The translations under genes were made by a program, and so were the position numbers. Below, piece after piece: positions 1-9,748 of a stretch of 64,000 nucleotides of DNA. Below the pieces are notes generated by a model that had not been told where the DNA came from, made no database searches, and saw only the letters and a list, made by a program, of their open reading frames with translations. Position 1 is the first letter of the stretch, and each line of letters starts with the position of its first letter. This DNA comes from an uncultured Agromyces sp. (lineage in GTDB: Bacteria; Actinomycetota; Actinomycetes; Actinomycetales; Microbacteriaceae), in contig CAJXGN010000002.1 in assembly GCA_913053875.1 (NCBI GenBank), positions 339,427 to 403,426 of the forward strand, given 5' to 3'.

Positions 1-1317
1 GTACGCGGCCTGCGCCTGCTCGACCACGCGGTCGATGCCGCCGATCGCGGCGACGTACCGCTCGGCGAGCGGCTTCGGCGGGTGCGGCCAGAGCCGCGCC
101 GGGTTGCCGTCGAACCAGCCCATGTAGCGCTGGTAGATCGCCTTGACGTTGTGGCTGACCGACCCGTAGTAGCCGCGGGCGTTCCAGGCGCGCTCGAGCG
201 CCGGGGGCAGCTCGATCTCCTCGGCGATCTCGGCGCCGGTCATGCCGAGGTTCAGCATGCGGAGGGTCTGGTCGTGCAGGTAGGCGTACAGGTCGCGCTG
301 CTGCCCGAGGAACTCGCGGATCTCGTCGGCGCCCCAGGTCGGCCAGTGGTGCGACGCGAACACGACGTCGGCGCGGCCGGCGAAGCGCTCGATCGCCTCG
401 GTGAGGTAGCCGGCCCACACCCGCGGGTCGCGTACGAGCGCGCCGCGCAGCGTCAGCAGGTTGTGCAGCGTGTGGGTCGCGTTCTCCGCCATGCAGAGCG
501 CGCGCCTGCCGGGGAGGAGGAAGTGCATCTCGGCGGGCGCCTCGGTTCCGGGCGCCATCTGGAACTCGAACTCGACGCCGTCGATCACGTGCGACTCGCC
601 CGTGCGGCGAATCTCGAGGGTCGGCAGCATGATGCCGGCGTGGCCGGTCGACGTGGTCTGCCCGAGCCCGGCGCCCACCTGGCCCCGGGGGCCGCGTTCG
701 AGCGCGGCGCCGTACATGTACCCGGCGCGACGCCCCATCGCGACCCCGGCGTACACGTTCTCGGCGACCGCCTCGCTCACGAGGTGCTCCGGGTACACGA
801 CCTGCACGGCTCCACGCGTCACGTCGTCCGGGTCGACCACGCCGAAGATGCCGCCGAAGTGGTCGATGTGGCTGTGCGTGACGATCACCGCGGTCACCGG
901 GCGGTCGCCACGGTGCGCACGGTAGAGGCCGAGCGCGGCGGCCGCGGTCTCCTTCGAGATGAGCGGATCGACCACGATCACGCCCGTGTCGCCCTCGATG
1001 AAGCTCACGTTCGACAGGTCGAGCCCGCGCACCTGGTAGATGCCCTCGACCACCTCGAACAGGCCGACCTTCGACACCAGCGACGACTGGCGCCAGAGGC
1101 TCGGGTTCACTGTGTCGGGGGCGTCCCCGTCGATGAAGTCGTAGCTGCCGGCGTCCCAGACCGTGTCGCCCGAGGCATCCGTCACCGCCCCCGACTCGGG
1201 TGCGCCGAGGAAGCCGCGACGGGCGGCCTCGAAGTCCCTCGTGTCGTCGAACGGCAGCTGCTCGACGAGGCGTGCGTGCGCGTCGCGAATCGCCTGGGTC
1301 GCGTCCTTGTGATCCAT
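1..1317 (-). CDS. Alkyl sulfatase, metallo-beta-lactamase fold (3' end outside window)
   Basis: Hydrolyses alkyl sulfate esters in the SdsA1/YjcS-type family, a role taken from family knowledge. The visible 439 codons contain the Zn-binding THSHIDHFGG stretch at about residues 147-156, inside an N-terminal metallo-beta-lactamase domain, and a later His-rich segment HHWPTWG typical of the family. The ATG at 1317 is preceded by a GAGGGGG ribosome-binding site. There is no stop codon before base 1, so the C-terminal dimerisation and SCP2-like domains lie outside the window. No export signal is seen. It lies downstream of purA on the same strand but 380 bases away, so it is probably its own unit. 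Confidence 0.85.
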   Translation of the reverse strand, partial: MDHKDATQAIRDAHARLVEQLPFDDTRDFEAARRGFLGAPESGAVTDASGDTVWDAGSYDFIDGDAPDTVNPSLWRQSSLVSKVGLFEVVEGIYQVRGLDLSNVSFIEGDTGVIVVDPLISKETAAAALGLYRAHRGDRPVTAVIVTHSHIDHFGGIFGVVDPDDVTRGAVQVVYPEHLVSEAVAENVYAGVAMGRRAGYMYGAALERGPRGQVGAGLGQTTSTGHAGIMLPTLEIRRTGESHVIDGVEFEFQMAPGTEAPAEMHFLLPGRRALCMAENATHTLHNLLTLRGALVRDPRVWAGYLTEAIERFAGRADVVFASHHWPTWGADEIREFLGQQRDLYAYLHDQTLRMLNLGMTGAEIAEEIELPPALERAWNARGYYGSVSHNVKAIYQRYMGWFDGNPARLWPHPPKPLAERYVAAIGGIDRVVEQAQAAY

Positions 1318-1697
1318 GTGTGTTCCCCCTCGGCTCCGACCCTACGTGCGCGTGGCCCGCGTGACCAGCAGGCTCGGCAGGATGACGGATGCCTCCGCGG
1401 GCGGCGCTCCTCATCCGCACGGCGCACGCGCCTCGGCCGGCCGCACGCGCCTCAGGCGCTTTTTAGGAACGCGGCGCCGGAGGCATCCGTCAGTTTTCAG
1501 GAACGCGGGCGGATGCCCCGGCGGAATCCTGCATACGCGATGCGATCACGCAGTATCGGTGCATCCCGAGCCTGGGCGGCTGCGTTTTCCGCCAGCGCGG
1601 TTGGGTCGACTCCTGAAAAGCGCCAGCTCCGAGCCCGTCGGGCGCGACCGAATCCGGGCCGGCTTCCTGAAAAGTGCCCGCCCCGCGGGGCGCCGGG
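1318..1697. repeat. Intergenic region with four copies of TTTT(C/T)AGGA
   Basis: This 380-base gap holds no gene. Two copies read TTTT(C/T)AGGAACGCGG on the plus strand (1460-1475 and 1494-1508). Two inverted copies read TCCTGAAAAG (1611-1620 and 1665-1674). The arm 1455-1468 pairs with 1611-1624 over 14 bases with one mismatch. A 14-base stretch CCGAGCCCGTCGGG (1629-1642) recurs at 18912-18925, again near a CTCCTGAA sequence. Two GGATGCC-type heptamers also fall here. On the minus strand it may end the purA transcript. Confidence 0.6.
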
Positions 1698-2984
1698 TCA
1701 GTCGAGCAGGTCGTGGCGCACGACGATCGCGTCGCGGCCGGGGCCGACGCCGATCGCCGAGATGCGCGCGCCGCTCATCGCCTCGATCGCGAGCACGTAG
1801 TCCTGCGCGGCCTTCGGCAGGTCGTCGAACGTGCGGGCGCCCGTGATGTCCTCCGACCAGCCGGGGAACTCCTCGTAGATGGGCGTCGCGTGGTGGAAGT
1901 CCGACTGGTTGACGGGCAGCTCGTCGAAGCGCTCGCCGTCGACGTCGTACGCGACGCACACGGGGATCGTCTCGAGCCCGGTGAGCACGTCGAGCTTGGT
2001 CAGCACGAAGTCGGTCACGCCGTTGATGCGGGCCGTGAAGCGCGCGATCGGCGCGTCGTACCAGCCGCAGCGGCGGGGGCGCCCGGTGGTCGTGCCGAAC
2101 TCGAAGCCCTTCGCACGCAGGAACTCGCCCGACTCGTCGAACAGCTCGGTCGGGAACGGGCCGGCGCCGACGCGGGTCGTGTACGCCTTGACCACGGCGA
2201 TGACGCGGTCGATGCGGTTCGGCGCGATGCCCGAGCCCGTGACCGCGCCGCCCGAGGTCGCGTTCGACGACGTGACGAACGGGTACGTGCCGTGGTCGAC
2301 GTCGAGCATGGTCGCCTGACCGCCCTCGAACAGCACGGTGTCGCCCGCGTCGAGCGCCTGGTGCAGCAGCAGCGCGGTGTCCGTGACCATGGGGCGCAGC
2401 CGGTCGGCGTAGGAGAGCAGGTCGTCGACGATCTCGTCGACCCCGATCGCGCGGCGGTTGTAGATCTTCAGCAGCAGGTGGTTCTTCTGGTCGAGCGCGC
2501 CCTCGACCTTCTGCCGCAGGATGTTCTCGTCGAAGAGGTCCTGCATGCGGATGCCGACGCGGTTGATCTTGTCGGCGTAGGCGGGCCCGATGCCGCGCCC
2601 GGTCGTGCCGATCTGCCGCTTGCCGAGGAACCGCTCGGTCACCTTGTCGAGCGTGCGGTGGTACTGCGTGATGACGTGCGCGTTGGCGCTGATGCGCAGC
2701 TTCGACACGTCGACGCCCCGCGACGACAGCGCGGTGAGCTCGTCGAAGAGCACCTCGATGTCGACGACCACGCCGTTGGCGATGATCGGCGTGACGCCGG
2801 GGGTCAGGATGCCCGAGGGCAGCAGGTGCAGCGCGTACTTCTCGTCGCCCACGACGACGGTGTGCCCGGCGTTGTTGCCGCCGTTGAACTTGACGACGTA
2901 GTCGACGCGCGGACCGAGCAGGTCGGTCGCCTTGCCCTTGCCTTCGTCACCCCACTGCGCACCGATCAGGACGATCGCCGGCAC
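1698..2984 (-). CDS. purA: Adenylosuccinate synthetase
   Basis: Joins IMP and aspartate using GTP to make adenylosuccinate, the first step from IMP to AMP. The protein of 428 residues matches the usual family length. It opens with the GTP-binding loop GDEGKGK at residues 12-18, then [23 protein letters not shown] and the C-terminal [11 protein letters not shown] substrate loop. I chose the GTG at 2984 (protein MPAIVLIG...) because longer frames upstream run into low-complexity sequence. Only one base separates it from the stop of the upstream DUF3151 gene, so the two are probably translated together. Confidence 0.97.
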   Translation of the reverse strand: MPAIVLIGAQWGDEGKGKATDLLGPRVDYVVKFNGGNNAGHTVVVGDEKYALHLLPSGILTPGVTPIIANGVVVDIEVLFDELTALSSRGVDVSKLRISANAHVITQYHRTLDKVTERFLGKRQIGTTGRGIGPAYADKINRVGIRMQDLFDENILRQKVEGALDQKNHLLLKIYNRRAIGVDEIVDDLLSYADRLRPMVTDTALLLHQALDAGDTVLFEGGQATMLDVDHGTYPFVTSSNATSGGAVTGSGIAPNRIDRVIAVVKAYTTRVGAGPFPTELFDESGEFLRAKGFEFGTTTGRPRRCGWYDAPIARFTARINGVTDFVLTKLDVLTGLETIPVCVAYDVDGERFDELPVNQSDFHHATPIYEEFPGWSEDITGARTFDDLPKAAQDYVLAIEAMSGARISAIGVGPGRDAIVVRHDLLD

Positions 2985-2985
2985 G

Positions 2986-3942
2986 TCAGCGCCCCCCGTC
3001 GTCGTCGACGGAGACCGTCTCGACGTCCTCGGCGGTGACGGATGCCTCGGGCTCGGCGTCGTCATCAGGCGACTCGGATGCCTCGGGCTCGACGCCGTTC
3101 GACGACCCGTCGACGTCGTCGGGGATCGGCGCGGTGTCGTGCCGCGGCTCGTCGTCGGCGGCCTCGGCCGCGTCGGCCGTCTCGGCGGCGGGCTCCACGC
3201 TCGTGTAGGCCGGCGTCGGCGCCCCGTCGAACGCCCAGCTCGCGGGCACGGGCGCCGGCACGGCCGGCTGCGCCTCGGGCGCGACGGTCGGCGGCACGTC
3301 GGCCCCGGCCGCGTACGCGGCGGAGACGGGGGCGGCGGGCGCCTCCTCGGCCGGCGGCTCGGCGGTCGGAGCATCGACCGGCGCCTCGGCGCTCGGAGCG
3401 TCGGCCGGCGCCCCGGCGGTGTCCGCTGCGGCGACCGCGGCCTCGGCCTCGGCGGTCTGCGCCGCCACGCGCTCGGCGAGCATCGCCTGCACCTCGTCGA
3501 GCGAGATCACCTGGGTCGGCGTGAACTCCGACGCGATGCGCATCTGGGCATCGGGGTCGGCGGCCGCGAGCTCCTCGGCGGCGGCACCGGCCTCGGCGGT
3601 GAGCCCCAGCGTGTTCGCGGCGCGGCGCTTCGCGTCGAGCGCGCGCAGGTACGCGCGGTTGGGTTCGTGCGACCAGAGGACCGCGTCGCCCGGCTGCCAG
3701 CCGGCGTCGCGCAGTACCTCGCGCGCGCGGTCGACGGCGACCGTCGCACTGGCGTACGTGTCGGTCACCCGCCCCTCGGAATCGGCGATGTCGGCGAGTT
3801 CTGCCCAGGCCAACGGTGACTGCGGATTCGCCCCCACGATGCCGGCGACGTCTGCCCGCCGGCCCCCCTGGAGCGCCTCGCGTACGGCGGTCTCGTCGGG
3901 CAGGTACCGCTCGGTACGCCCGTTCGTCTCGTCTGCGCTCAC
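2986..3942 (-). CDS. DUF3151-family protein with long acidic Ala/Pro-rich tail
   Basis: Function unknown. Residues 1-135 match the actinobacterial DUF3151 family (for example Rv0360c, which also lies near purA in mycobacteria). They are helical, with a [12 protein letters not shown] repeat-like segment. From about residue 140 to 318 the protein is low-complexity Ala/Pro/Glu/Asp and probably disordered. This tail is much longer than the family core. The start is a GTG at 3942, five bases after a TAGAGT -10 box, so the mRNA is probably leaderless. It is directly followed by purA in the same operon. Confidence 0.8.
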   Translation of the reverse strand: MSADETNGRTERYLPDETAVREALQGGRRADVAGIVGANPQSPLAWAELADIADSEGRVTDTYASATVAVDRAREVLRDAGWQPGDAVLWSHEPNRAYLRALDAKRRAANTLGLTAEAGAAAEELAAADPDAQMRIASEFTPTQVISLDEVQAMLAERVAAQTAEAEAAVAAADTAGAPADAPSAEAPVDAPTAEPPAEEAPAAPVSAAYAAGADVPPTVAPEAQPAVPAPVPASWAFDGAPTPAYTSVEPAAETADAAEAADDEPRHDTAPIPDDVDGSSNGVEPEASESPDDDAEPEASVTAEDVETVSVDDDGGR

Positions 3943-3953
3943 ACTTCACTCTA
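3943..3953 (-). promoter_or_regulatory. Leaderless promoter of the DUF3151-purA operon
   Basis: On the minus strand TAGAGT (3953-3948) is followed by five bases and then the GTG start. There is no ribosome-binding site. Confidence 0.5.
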
Positions 3954-4030
3954 TCGCGAGGGCCCGTTTCGCCCCGGTGCGATGTCATACACCCGTCGAC
4001 GACAGCAGCGGATGCCCCGGGCCGGACGCG

Positions 4031-4399
4031 TCACACGGGCGTCTGCTGGTGCGCGGCGACGTGCCACGCGCCGCCCTCGTAGAGGTACGTCGTCGACATG
4101 CGCAGCTGCACCTCGTCGTTCCCGCGACGCGCGACCGCGCGATACGCGAGCACGCCGGCCCGCTCGCCGAGCCGCACGACCGCCGGCTCGTGGATCTCGT
4201 AGTGCTCCCACGGCGCGGTGCCCGCGAACGCCTGCATCATCTCGTCGCGGCCGAGCACGGCGCCCTCCACGATCATGAGTCCGTCGCGCGTCATCGCACG
4301 GGTGTAGTGCTCGCCGCCGTGGCCGTCGAGGATGGCGCGCCATCCGGAGTGCTCCTCGTGCAGGAGCCGGGCGGGAAGATCGTCGGTGATCTCGGTCAT
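4031..4399 (-). CDS. SnoaL-like / DUF4440 family protein (NTF2 fold)
   Basis: A 122-residue cone-fold protein of the NTF2-like superfamily. Members include small ligand-binding proteins, isomerases and ketosteroid-type cyclases. The pattern is an N-terminal helix pair (LLHEEHSGWRAILDGHGG), then strands ending in STTYLYEGGAWHVAAHQQTPV, which is typical of the DUF4440 branch. The reaction cannot be told from sequence. The ATG at 4399 lies six bases after TAGCGT, a leaderless arrangement. It is transcribed away from argG. Confidence 0.7.
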   Translation of the reverse strand: MTEITDDLPARLLHEEHSGWRAILDGHGGEHYTRAMTRDGLMIVEGAVLGRDEMMQAFAGTAPWEHYEIHEPAVVRLGERAGVLAYRAVARRGNDEVQLRMSTTYLYEGGAWHVAAHQQTPV

Positions 4400-4411
4400 G
4401 AGGCCACGCTA
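4400..4411 (-). promoter_or_regulatory. Leaderless promoter of the SnoaL-like gene
   Basis: On the minus strand TAGCGT (4411-4406) is followed by six bases and the ATG at 4399. Confidence 0.5.
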
Positions 4412-4531
4412 GACCCCGTGGCATCCGCTGCACAGTGCCGGGTGACGGATGCCTCGGAGCGCCGGCTCAGGGGCATCCGCCGCCCTCGCCCTCACCGACG
4501 TCACGATTCAAGTCGCGCACGCGCGCGCAAG

Positions 4532-5983
<1,452 letters not shown>

Positions 5984-6035
5984 CGCGTCGCGCGCGCTCG
6001 CTCTGCGCTCGTTCCGCACCGGCCCGTCGTAGTCA

Positions 6036-6111
6036 CACGGGCACGTGTTCGAACACGGGCCCGTGCGATTTGGGCGGGCCGGTCGTTTCGGCACGTCGAG
6101 TTCGACGTGCC
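6036..6111. repeat. Two adjacent palindromes of a dispersed repeat family
   Basis: First palindrome, 6036-6065: outer arms CACGGGC/GCCCGTG around CGTGTTC/GAACACG, with a single A/G mismatch. Second, 6090-6111: arms GGCACGTCGA/TCGACGTGCC with a two-base loop. The stretch CGGGCCCGTGCG...GGGCGGGCCGG beginning near 6056 recurs almost unchanged from 42076, and GGCACGTCGAG recurs at 41453. The region lies between converging genes, so it may also end transcription. Confidence 0.65.
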
Positions 6112-6187
6112 CGATCGAGTCGAGCGTGCCGGCCGCGGGGGAGCGGCGGTCAGCGCGCGCGGCCAGCGCGCGGTCGGCCGGCGCGGG

Positions 6188-6871
6188 TCAGCCGGGGAGG
6201 TCGGCGTGGGCGAGCACCCAGGAGTGCATCGCGATCGCCGCGGCCGCTGAGGCGTTGATCGAGCGGGTCGAGCCGAACTGGGCGATCTCGACGATCGCGT
6301 CGGCGACGGCGGTCGCCTCGGTCGAGAGGCCTGGCCCCTCCTGACCGAACAGGAGCACGCAGGTCTCGGGCCAGGCGAACGTCTCGATCGGCACTGCGCC
6401 GGGCACGTTGTCGACCGCGATGATCGGCACGCCCGCCGCGCGGGCCCAGTCTGCGAACGACGCGACGTCGTCGTGGTGGTCGACGTGCTGGTAGCGGTCG
6501 GTCACCATCGCGCCGCGCTTGTTCCACCGGCGACGCCCGATGATGTGCACGGTGTCGGCCGCGAACGCGTTCGCGCTGCGCACGATCGACCCGATGTTCA
6601 TGTCGTGCTGCCAGTTCTCGATGGCCACGTGGAACGGATGCCGGCGCTCGTCGAGATCCGCCACGATCGCGTCCATGCGCCAGTAGCGGTACCGGTCGAT
6701 CACGTTGCGCGTGTCGCCCGCCGCGAGCAGCTCGGGGTCGTAGCGCGGGTCGTCGGGCCACGCGTCCGGCCCGCCGGGCCACGGGCCGACACCGTGCGTC
6801 GAGCGCTCGGGGCTCGGCTCAGGAGCGGCTCGACCCTGCGACTCGGGGGTGGACTCGGGACCGGTCTGCAC
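6188..6871 (-). CDS. TrmH/SpoU-family RNA 2'-O-methyltransferase
   Basis: Transfers a methyl group from S-adenosylmethionine to a ribose 2'-OH in tRNA or rRNA; the exact target is unknown. The three SpoU motifs are clear: N-IGSIVRSANAF, LLFGQEGPGLS and IAQFGSTRSINASAAAAIAM, which together form the trefoil knot. The first 40 residues are disordered and Pro-rich. The GTG start at 6871 follows TAGCCT by six bases, so it is likely leaderless. It converges on argG and is divergent from the metal importer. Confidence 0.88.
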   Translation of the reverse strand: MQTGPESTPESQGRAAPEPSPERSTHGVGPWPGGPDAWPDDPRYDPELLAAGDTRNVIDRYRYWRMDAIVADLDERRHPFHVAIENWQHDMNIGSIVRSANAFAADTVHIIGRRRWNKRGAMVTDRYQHVDHHDDVASFADWARAAGVPIIAVDNVPGAVPIETFAWPETCVLLFGQEGPGLSTEATAVADAIVEIAQFGSTRSINASAAAAIAMHSWVLAHADLPG

Positions 6872-6883
6872 GCCCCAAGGCTA
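6872..6883 (-). promoter_or_regulatory. Leaderless promoter of the TrmH-like gene
   Basis: On the minus strand TAGCCT (6883-6878), six bases, then GTG at 6871. Confidence 0.5.
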
Positions 6884-6988
6884 CGCGGATGCGACGGGAC
6901 CGGCGCACGCCCGCGTGCCGGCGCGGATGCGGTCGACCGGACCACGCCCGGCAGCGCGCACGCCGCCACGCGGCATCCGCTCGTCGGG

Positions 6989-7032
6989 TTTTCGGTGACC
7001 CGAAAAATGTGTACGATTTCGGTATGCCGAAA
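6989..7032 (+). promoter_or_regulatory. Twin operator, probably for the MntR-type regulator
   Basis: Two palindromes share the same arms. TTTTCGG-TGAC-CCGAAAA lies at 6989-7006. TTTCGG-TATG-CCGAAA lies at 7017-7032 and covers the start codon. Their centres are 27 bases apart. A -10 box TACGAT (7012-7017) lies between them and the ATG at 7024 follows seven bases later, so the transcript is probably leaderless. A repressor bound at both sites would cover the -35 region and the transcription and translation start. Control by the DtxR-family gene at 12463 is inferred. Confidence 0.7.
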
Positions 7033-7977
7033 AGGTCGACGGATGCCCCGAGCCGACGCCGCAGCGGACGCGCCGTCGCCACGATCGCGAGCGCCGTCGC
7101 GGCCGCCCTCGCGCTGGCCGGGTGCTCGGTCGCGGCGAACGGCGAGGACGACGATCGCCCGGTGGTGCTCACCACGTTCACGGTGCTGCAGGACATCGCG
7201 CAGGAGGTCGCCGGCGAGCACCTGCGGGTCGAGTCGATCACGAAGGTCGGCGCGGAGATCCACGGCTACGAGCCGACGCCCGGCGACCTGCGGCGCGCGG
7301 CGGAGGCCGACCTGATCCTCGACAACGGGCTGAACCTCGAGGCGTGGTTCGCGCAGTTCGTCGAGGGGCTCGACGTGCCGCACGTCGTGGTGAGCGAGGG
7401 CGTCGAGGTCATGTCGATCACCGAGGACGCGTACGAGGGGCTGCCGAACCCGCACGCCTGGATGTCGCCGCTCAACGTGCAGGTCTACGCCGCGAACATG
7501 GCCGACGCGTTCGCCGAGCTCGACCCCGCCAACGCCGACGCGTTCGCCGCGAACGCCGCCGCCTACGCCGACGAGCTGCAGGCCGTGCACGACGAGCTGG
7601 TCGCCGAGCTCGCCACGCTGCCCGAGGCCGAGCGCGCACTCGTCACCTGCGAGGGCGCCTTCTCGTATCTGGCCCGCGACGCCGGCCTCACCGAGCGCTA
7701 CATCTGGGCCGTCAACGCCGAGCAGCAGGCGACCCCGCAGCAGATCGCGGGCGCGATCGAGTTCGTGCGCGACAACGACGTGCCGGCCGTGTTCTGCGAG
7801 TCGACGGTGAGCGACAAGCCGATGCAGCAGGTGGTCGAGGCGACGGATGCCGCCTTCGGCGGAACGCTCTACGTCGACTCGCTCTCCGAGGCCGACGGCC
7901 CGGTGCCGACGTACCTCGAGCTGCTGCGCCACGACGCCGACACGATCGTCGCCGCTCTCACGGGGAGCGCCGGATGA
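7024..7977 (+). CDS. Manganese/zinc ABC transporter substrate-binding lipoprotein
   Basis: Captures Mn(II) or Zn(II) outside the membrane (cluster A-I, ZnuA/TroA/PsaA-like). The 317-residue protein has an N-terminal lipoprotein signal ending LALAGCS. Metal-ligand positions are visible as HGYEPTPGD, NPHAWMSPLN, a Glu in CEGAFSYLARD and FCESTVSDKP. There is no long His-rich loop, which favours Mn over Zn, but this is only a hint. The ATG at 7024 lies inside an operator palindrome. The ATPase gene overlaps its stop by four bases (ATGA), and the permease follows. Confidence 0.9.
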   Translation: MPKRSTDAPSRRRSGRAVATIASAVAAALALAGCSVAANGEDDDRPVVLTTFTVLQDIAQEVAGEHLRVESITKVGAEIHGYEPTPGDLRRAAEADLILDNGLNLEAWFAQFVEGLDVPHVVVSEGVEVMSITEDAYEGLPNPHAWMSPLNVQVYAANMADAFAELDPANADAFAANAAAYADELQAVHDELVAELATLPEAERALVTCEGAFSYLARDAGLTERYIWAVNAEQQATPQQIAGAIEFVRDNDVPAVFCESTVSDKPMQQVVEATDAAFGGTLYVDSLSEADGPVPTYLELLRHDADTIVAALTGSAG

Positions 7978-8744
7978 CGGGCGCGGTCAGCCCAGGGGCA
8001 TCCGCCCCCGCCATCGCGGTCGAGCACCTCACCGTGCGCTACGGCGACGTGCTCGCCGTCGACGACGCGTCGATCGAGATTGGCGCGGGGCGCGTGTGCG
8101 GTCTCGTCGGCATGAACGGGTCGGGCAAGTCGACGCTGTTCAAGGCGATCATGGGCATGGTGCGCCCCGACGAAGGGCGCATCGCGATCGACGGCGGCCC
8201 CGCGAAGGCCGCCCGCAAGGCCGGTGCGATCGGCTACGTGCCGCAGAGCGAAGACGTCGACTGGTCGTTCCCGCTCAGCGTGCGCGACGTGGTGATGATG
8301 GGGCGCTACGGGTTCCAGGGCCCAACCAGGCGGGCGCGCCGGGCCGACCACGAGGCCGTCGACCACGCGCTCGAGCGGGTCGAGCTCGCCGACCTCGCCG
8401 GCCGCCAGATCGGCGCGCTCTCGGGCGGGCAGCGCAAGCGCGCGTTCGTCGCGCGCGGGATCGCGCAGGGCGCCCGCATCCTGCTGCTCGACGAGCCGTT
8501 CGCGGGCGTCGACAAGCGCACCGAGGCGACGGTCACCGACCTGCTGCGCGAGCTCGCCGACGGCGGCGCGACCGTGCTCGTCTCGACCCACGACCTGCAC
8601 GCGCTGGCCGACCTCGCCGACGAGGCGATCCTCTTCCTGCGGCGCGTGCTCGTGCACGGCGCGCCCGAGGTCGTGCTACAGCCCGAGCACCTCGTGCGCG
8701 CGTTCGGGCTCGACGTGCTGCGCCGGCCCGAGGAGGCGGCATGA
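7974..8744 (+). CDS. Manganese/zinc ABC transporter ATPase
   Basis: Powers the metal importer formed with the flanking genes. Of 256 residues, the Walker A loop is GMNGSGKST, the Q-loop VPQSEDVDW is typical of the Mn/Zn family (MntB/ZnuC-like), the signature is LSGGQRKR, Walker B is ILLLDEPFAGVD and the switch is STHDLH. It starts at the ATGA overlap with the binding-protein gene and ends in another ATGA overlap with the permease. The three genes therefore form a tightly coupled operon. Confidence 0.93.
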   Translation: MTGAVSPGASAPAIAVEHLTVRYGDVLAVDDASIEIGAGRVCGLVGMNGSGKSTLFKAIMGMVRPDEGRIAIDGGPAKAARKAGAIGYVPQSEDVDWSFPLSVRDVVMMGRYGFQGPTRRARRADHEAVDHALERVELADLAGRQIGALSGGQRKRAFVARGIAQGARILLLDEPFAGVDKRTEATVTDLLRELADGGATVLVSTHDLHALADLADEAILFLRRVLVHGAPEVVLQPEHLVRAFGLDVLRRPEEAA

Positions 8745-9631
8745 TCGAATTCCTGCTCGAGCCGCTGACCTACGACTTCATGCAGCGCGCCCTTGCCGTC
8801 ACCGTGACCGCGGCGATCGTCTGCGGCGTGCTGAGCTGCTGGCTCGTGCTCATCGGCTGGTCGCTGCTCGGCGACGCCGTGTCGCACGCAGTGCTGCCGG
8901 GCGTGGTGATCGCGTACCTGCTCGGCACACCGTTCGCGGTCGGCGCGCTCGTGTTCGGGTTCGCCGCGGTGGCGCTCATCTTCCTGGTGCGCTCGACGAG
9001 CCGGGTGAAGGAGGATGCCGCGATCGGCGTGGTCTTCACGACCCTGTTCGCGCTCGGCCTGGTGCTCATCTCGGTGTTCCCGAGCCAGACCGACCTCGGG
9101 CACATCCTCTTCGGCAACCTGCTCGGCGTGAACACGGTCGACCTCGTGCAGGTGCTCGGCCTCGGCGCGATCACGCTCGCGATCCTCGTGTTCAAGCGCC
9201 GCGACCTCACGCTCTACGCGTTCGACCCGACCCACGCGAACGCGATCGGCCTGAACCCGCGCGCGCTCGGCGCGCTGCTGCTCGGCCTGCTCGCGCTCAC
9301 GGTCGTCGTCGCGCTCCAGGCCGTCGGCGTGGTGCTCGTGGTCGCGATGGTGATCATCCCGGGCGCGACTGCGTACCTGCTCACCGACCGGTTCGGGCGG
9401 ATGCTGCTCATCTCACCCGCGGTCGCCGCCGCGAGCGCCGTCGTCGGCATCTACGCCAGCTACTACCTCGACACGTCGTCGGGCGGCATGGTCGTGCTGG
9501 CGATGGGCGTCGCGTTCGCGATCGCCTACCTGTTCGCACCGCGGCAGGGCGTGGTGGTGCGGATGCTGCGTCGAGCGCCCGTGCGCCGCAGGACCACGAG
9601 CCGCGCGGGAGACCTGACCGCGGGCGTCTGA
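8741..9631 (+). CDS. Manganese/zinc ABC transporter permease
   Basis: Membrane channel of the importer, ABC-3 family (MntB/ZnuB-like). The 296 residues hold about eight to nine hydrophobic segments. The conserved segments WSLLGDAVSHAVLPGVVIAYLLG near the N-terminus and GVVLVVAMVIIPGATAYLLTDRFGRML near the C-terminus form the family core. It is the last gene of the operon. Two strong GC-rich hairpins follow within 120 bases. Confidence 0.93.
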   Translation: MIEFLLEPLTYDFMQRALAVTVTAAIVCGVLSCWLVLIGWSLLGDAVSHAVLPGVVIAYLLGTPFAVGALVFGFAAVALIFLVRSTSRVKEDAAIGVVFTTLFALGLVLISVFPSQTDLGHILFGNLLGVNTVDLVQVLGLGAITLAILVFKRRDLTLYAFDPTHANAIGLNPRALGALLLGLLALTVVVALQAVGVVLVVAMVIIPGATAYLLTDRFGRMLLISPAVAAASAVVGIYASYYLDTSSGGMVVLAMGVAFAIAYLFAPRQGVVVRMLRRAPVRRRTTSRAGDLTAGV

Positions 9632-9648
9632 GCTCGTGGAACGGGGAA

Positions 9649-9693
9649 CCGCCCCGGGTGCCGGCGCACGGAAAGCAGTGGCACCCGGGGCGG
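9649..9693 (+). terminator. GC-rich hairpin after the metal-importer operon
   Basis: A perfect 14-base stem, CCGCCCCGGGTGCC with GGCACCCGGGGCGG, around a 17-base loop. There is no U-tract. Confidence 0.6.
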
Positions 9694-9702
9694 GGTCTGA
9701 GG

Positions 9703-9743
9703 GCGGATGCCCCGGGGGCGGCTCACCGCTCCGGGGCATCCGC
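9703..9743. terminator. Second hairpin, built from a GGATGCC/GGCATCC pair
   Basis: A 13-base stem, GCGGATGCCCCGG with CCGGGGCATCCGC, and a 15-base loop. It lies between converging genes (importer permease and lyase) and could work in both directions. The stem is made of the heptamer that is over-represented across the window. Confidence 0.6.
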
Positions 9744-9748
9744 TCGGA

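Noticed and set aside
82..1800. Long plus-strand open frame across the alkylsulfatase
   Set aside because: Its product is Arg/Val/His-rich with no family motif. The opposite strand has the clear THSHIDH enzyme, so this is a high-GC frame shadow.
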